From the NCBI GenBank assembly GCA_011056825.1, contig DSBH01000034.1, positions 1 through 7,865 of the forward strand: a DNA stretch of 7,865 nt, given 5' to 3'. Positions within the stretch are counted from its first letter, which is position 1; every line of letters starts with the position of its first letter. This stretch comes from Deltaproteobacteria bacterium. GTDB lineage: Bacteria > Desulfobacterota > Syntrophia > Syntrophales > UBA2210. Positions 5,876 to 7,865 of the stretch are shown here, piece after piece. The translations under genes were made by a program, and so were the position numbers. Below the pieces are notes generated by a model. The model was not told the DNA's origin and ran no database searches. It saw nothing but the letters and a program-made list of their open reading frames with translations.

Positions 5876-6874
5876 ATGGCGACAGACAAGAAATTCACAT
5901 CTCTTGCAGGGCGGGAAAAAATTGTCGGCAACAGTGAAAAACTCCTGAACGTCCTGGAAAAAATTGAAAACATCGCGCAATCGAACGCCAATATTCTTGT
6001 TCTCGGGGAAAGCGGCACCGGCAAGGAATTAATAGCGCACATCATTCACGAAAACAGTCTCCGGGCCGAAGGACCCTTCATTCCCGTCGATTGCGCGTCT
6101 CTTCCGGAAAATCTTCTTGAAAGCGAGTTGTTCGGACATGAACGGGGTGCGTACACGGGGGCGTTTTCGAGCAAGCCCGGTATTGTCGAATACGCACACG
6201 GCGGGACGATACTGCTTGATGAAATAGCGGAATTGAGCCTGCCGCTGCAGTCGAAATTTCTGCGGGTGTTGCAGGAAAGGCACTTCAGGCGGGTTGGCGG
6301 AAGGAAGCTGATAGAGGTGGATTGCCGGGTGATCTCGGCGACAAACAGGAATATTGTCGAGGCGGTGCAGGAAGGCTGCTTCCGCGAGGATTTATATTAT
6401 CGACTCAACGTCATCTCCCTTCAGTTGCCGCCGCTCAGGGAAATGAAGGAAGATATCCCGTTGCTCTGCGACCATTATCTCGATCATTTCAACAGGGAAA
6501 ACTGTCGAAGAATAAAAGCGCTGTCTCCCCAGGCCATGGATTTGCTGACGAGATACGATTGGCCGGGAAATGTGAGGGAACTGCAGAATGTTATAGAACG
6601 ATCCGTTGCTCTCTGTCAGGGCGACGTGATTTTGCCGGAACATCTTCCTGAATACGTGAGAGAAAGCGGCGGCGTGTCAGGCATCAGGCTGAGTCTCCCT
6701 TTTGAGGAAGCAAAGAAGGAAATGATTGATATCTTTGAGAAAAAATATCTTAATCAATTGCTGGGAAAAACGGGCGGAAACATCACCCGGGCGGCGAGAA
6801 TCGCCGGCGTCAACAGAAAAACAATTCATCGACTATTGGAAAAACACGGATTGGCCAGGAAGGGCGACAAGTAG
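5876..6874 (+). CDS. Sigma-54-dependent transcriptional activator lacking a sensor domain
   Basis: AAA+ enhancer-binding protein that uses ATP hydrolysis to open sigma-54 polymerase complexes. The 332-residue product starts the AAA+ domain almost at once (about 18): Walker A GESGTGKE (44-51), sigma-54 contact loop GAYTGA (91-96, tyrosine in place of the usual phenylalanine), Walker B TILLDEI (111-117), FREDLYYRL (169-177, arginine finger region) and WPGNVREL (229-236). The C-terminus is a Fis-type helix-turn-helix (about 299-325). An in-frame TAA at 5834-5836 with no start codon after it shows that no receiver, GAF or PAS domain was missed. In size and layout it is like PspF, which is controlled by a partner protein; whether this one has a partner is unknown. 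The clustered GGGACA sites directly downstream are its probable targets. Ribosome binding site is weak (CGGAG). Confidence 0.95.
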   Translation: MATDKKFTSLAGREKIVGNSEKLLNVLEKIENIAQSNANILVLGESGTGKELIAHIIHENSLRAEGPFIPVDCASLPENLLESELFGHERGAYTGAFSSKPGIVEYAHGGTILLDEIAELSLPLQSKFLRVLQERHFRRVGGRKLIEVDCRVISATNRNIVEAVQEGCFREDLYYRLNVISLQLPPLREMKEDIPLLCDHYLDHFNRENCRRIKALSPQAMDLLTRYDWPGNVRELQNVIERSVALCQGDVILPEHLPEYVRESGGVSGIRLSLPFEEAKKEMIDIFEKKYLNQLLGKTGGNITRAARIAGVNRKTIHRLLEKHGLARKGDK

Positions 6875-6890
6875 CGTCGCGTGCATTGCC

Positions 6891-6916
6891 TGTCCCACCG
6901 ACGTCCGGTTGGGACA
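6891..6916. promoter_or_regulatory. Enhancer site 1: TGTCCCA-N12-TGGGACA inverted repeat
   Basis: TGTCCCA (6891-6897) and TGGGACA (6910-6916) are perfect inverted copies around 12 bases, beginning 17 bases after the activator stop codon. Dyads of this size placed 100-250 bases before a -24/-12 promoter are the usual binding sites of Fis-type helix-turn-helix activators; assignment to the neighbouring regulator is inference. Confidence 0.75.
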
Positions 6917-6920
6917 TTCA

Positions 6921-6977
6921 TGGGACAGTTCCGGAATATTGTTTCCAGGGACATAAAGTTTTATACAATTCGGGACG
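6921..6977. promoter_or_regulatory. Additional GGGACA half-sites in direct orientation
   Basis: TGGGACA recurs at 6921-6927, exactly 11 bases (one helical turn) after the right arm of the first dyad. GGGACA follows at 6948-6953 and a near copy GGGACG at 6972-6977. These half-sites fill the space between the two dyads and suggest cooperative binding of several activator dimers. Confidence 0.6.
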
Positions 6978-7013
6978 ATGGGAATAAATTCATTTTGTGA
7001 TTGCGTTGTGAGT

Positions 7014-7029
7014 GGGACATGCATGTCCC
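7014..7029. promoter_or_regulatory. Enhancer site 2: perfect 16-bp palindrome GGGACATGCATGTCCC
   Basis: All 16 bases are palindromic and it contains the same GGGACA/TGTCCC arms as the upstream dyad, but with only a four-base centre. It ends 100 bases before the -24 element of the sigma-54 promoter, a standard enhancer distance. The different arm spacing from site 1 could mean that one of them is bound by half-sites only. Confidence 0.75.
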
Positions 7030-7088
7030 GTTCAATTGTTTTTATTTGACTTTCCTTCTTCATTTCCATAGTATTAAAATACATTATT

Positions 7089-7101
7089 TATCATGCAGTT
7101 A
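7089..7101 (+). promoter_or_regulatory. IHF-like DNA-bending site
   Basis: TATCAT-GCAG-TTA matches the IHF consensus WATCAANNNNTTR at all defined positions but one. It lies in an AT-rich stretch between the enhancer sites and the -24/-12 promoter, where IHF commonly bends DNA to bring activator and polymerase together. Confidence 0.4.
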
Positions 7102-7128
7102 GCCCTTAATTGGTGACCGTGGCAATGC

Positions 7129-7144
7129 AGGCACGGTGTTTGCT
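7129..7144 (+). promoter_or_regulatory. Sigma-54 (-24/-12) promoter
   Basis: AGGCACG-GTGT-TTGCT matches the consensus TGGCACG-N4-TTGCW at all positions except the first. GG (7130-7131) and GC (7142-7143) are separated by exactly ten bases, the essential spacing. Transcription would start near 7155, about 60 bases before the ATG at 7217. Together with the upstream GGGACA sites this is a complete sigma-54 regulatory module. Confidence 0.85.
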
Positions 7145-7216
7145 TCTATATCAGCCGCGTGGTTGCAGACAGACGTAGAGGTAATGTGCGGCCACGGCCG
7201 AAAAGGCGCCGACAGT

Positions 7217-7865
7217 ATGAAAAACCGTATAAAAATAATCGTAAAAACATCCGATAACGATCTGCTCGATGTCGTTCGCCCCCTGGTCGAGGATGAAGGG
7301 TGTGTCTGCAGGGAGGTGGGCCGGTGTGGTGATTTTCTGGACGAACTCTCCAGCGGCAATACCGGCCTGGGAATCGTCGACCTGGACGGCGGCGAAAGTG
7401 ACTGTGTCGATGAATTGAAGGATATCCAGCGGGCGAGTCGGGATGTGCCCCTGGTGGTTGTTTCTTCTGACCAGACGATTGTACTGGGCAGAAAGATTCA
7501 TGAAGTAAGCGTATTCTACTGCCTGACAAAACCCGTCAACAAGGCGGAGTTGCTCCAGGTCGTACGCGCGGGGATGGGGGATCATAACGGAGTTCCCTGG
7601 AGGTTCAGGGCCAGGATCCGGGACATGAAGTGGTACCGCGAAAATATCCCCTGCATGGATGTCTGCCCGGTTCACACGGATTCCGGGCGATATGTGCAGT
7701 TGATAGCGGAAGGCAAGTTGAAAGAAGCCTATCTCGTCGCCCGGTCGCCCAACCCGCTGGCATCGACCTGCGGCAAGATTTGTGCGGCTTTCTGCGAAGA
7801 CTCGTGCCGAAGGTCGAAAATCGATTGCGCCGTAACGATACGGGCTCTGAAACGATACGTTACAT
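7217..7865 (+). CDS. Receiver-like domain fused to GltD-type Fe-S oxidoreductase domain (right end cut off)
   Basis: An uninterrupted frame of 216 codons running off the window. Residues 1-115 have the alternating pattern of a response-regulator receiver: IKIIV strand, IVDLD with a potential phospho-acceptor Asp55, VVVSS (Ser83) and LTKP (Lys105). The acidic pair after the first strand is replaced by Thr-Ser, so phosphorylation may be impaired; five cysteines (29, 31, 37, 63, 102) are unusual for a receiver. From about 138 the sequence matches the N-terminal Fe-S domain of GltD, dihydropyrimidine dehydrogenase and related flavoproteins: PCMDVCP (Cys146, Cys150), YVQLIAEGKLKEAY, NPLASTCGKIC, CEDSCRR (Cys185, 189, 193, 197) and AVTIRALKRYV. 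FAD and NAD(P)H domains would be expected beyond the edge. ATG 7217 starts precisely at the receiver and has AAAAGG ten bases before; an in-frame ATG at 7184 is possible. Transcribed from the sigma-54 promoter upstream. Confidence 0.85.
   Translation, partial: MKNRIKIIVKTSDNDLLDVVRPLVEDEGCVCREVGRCGDFLDELSSGNTGLGIVDLDGGESDCVDELKDIQRASRDVPLVVVSSDQTIVLGRKIHEVSVFYCLTKPVNKAELLQVVRAGMGDHNGVPWRFRARIRDMKWYRENIPCMDVCPVHTDSGRYVQLIAEGKLKEAYLVARSPNPLASTCGKICAAFCEDSCRRSKIDCAVTIRALKRYVT

Noticed and set aside
5647..5937. Plus-strand frame of 96 codons overlapping the start of the sigma-54 activator
   Set aside because: It runs 62 bases into the activator gene in another frame, has no good ribosome binding site, spans the stem-loop at 5652-5679, and encodes an Arg/Pro-rich string typical of a chance frame.
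7151..7675. Minus-strand frames opposite the receiver/Fe-S gene
   Set aside because: The plus strand encodes a receiver-like pattern and a cysteine-rich Fe-S domain across the same bases; the minus-strand products show no motif and would cover the sigma-54 gene leader.
1..7865. tRNA or rRNA genes, CRISPR arrays, insertion sequences, attachment sites
   Set aside because: No regularly spaced repeats, no transposase or integrase motifs and no cloverleaf-like or rRNA-like sequence was seen on either strand.

Overview
The window is a moderately GC-rich bacterial region with two minus-strand genes on the left, four plus-strand genes on the right, and unusually structured gaps between them. The gene content suggests an anaerobic organism of the former Deltaproteobacteria (for example Syntrophobacterales- or Desulfobacterota-like): a TRAP solute receptor, an acyl-CoA ligase and an acyl-CoA dehydrogenase, next to a sigma-54 activator and a flavin/Fe-S oxidoreductase of the GltD type. 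The taxonomic call is an inference from content, not from a marker gene.

Left block, minus strand: a TakP/FcbT1-like TRAP substrate-binding protein (1099 down to 56) lies downstream of an AMP-forming acyl-CoA ligase (3087 down to 1480). The 380-base gap between them holds a clear rho-independent terminator (1246 to 1211), a large 17-bp dyad just before the TRAP gene (1152-1210), and an AT-rich, possibly promoter-containing stretch. For both genes the ribosome binding site favours a start inside the longest open frame.

Centre: a regulatory gap (3088-3484) with several perfect dyads separates the ligase from the divergent plus-strand genes. First comes a small secreted protein with PPG repeats (3485-4039), then an acyl-CoA dehydrogenase (4161-5366). 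Import of an organic acid, activation to its CoA thioester and alpha,beta-oxidation form a plausible catabolic set; the substrate is not readable from the sequence.

Right block: a 509-base gap without a convincing gene is followed by a PspF-sized sigma-54 activator with no N-terminal sensor domain (5876-6874). Behind it lies the most striking non-coding region of the window: six GGGACA/TGTCCC half-sites, including a perfect 16-bp palindrome, within 139 bases (6891-7029); an IHF-like site (7089-7101); and a near-consensus -24/-12 sigma-54 promoter (7129-7144). This drives an open frame that starts at 7217 and runs off the right edge. Its product begins with a degenerate receiver domain and continues into a GltD/dihydropyrimidine-dehydrogenase-type Fe-S domain. 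The simplest reading is that the activator binds the GGGACA array and switches on this oxidoreductase through sigma-54.
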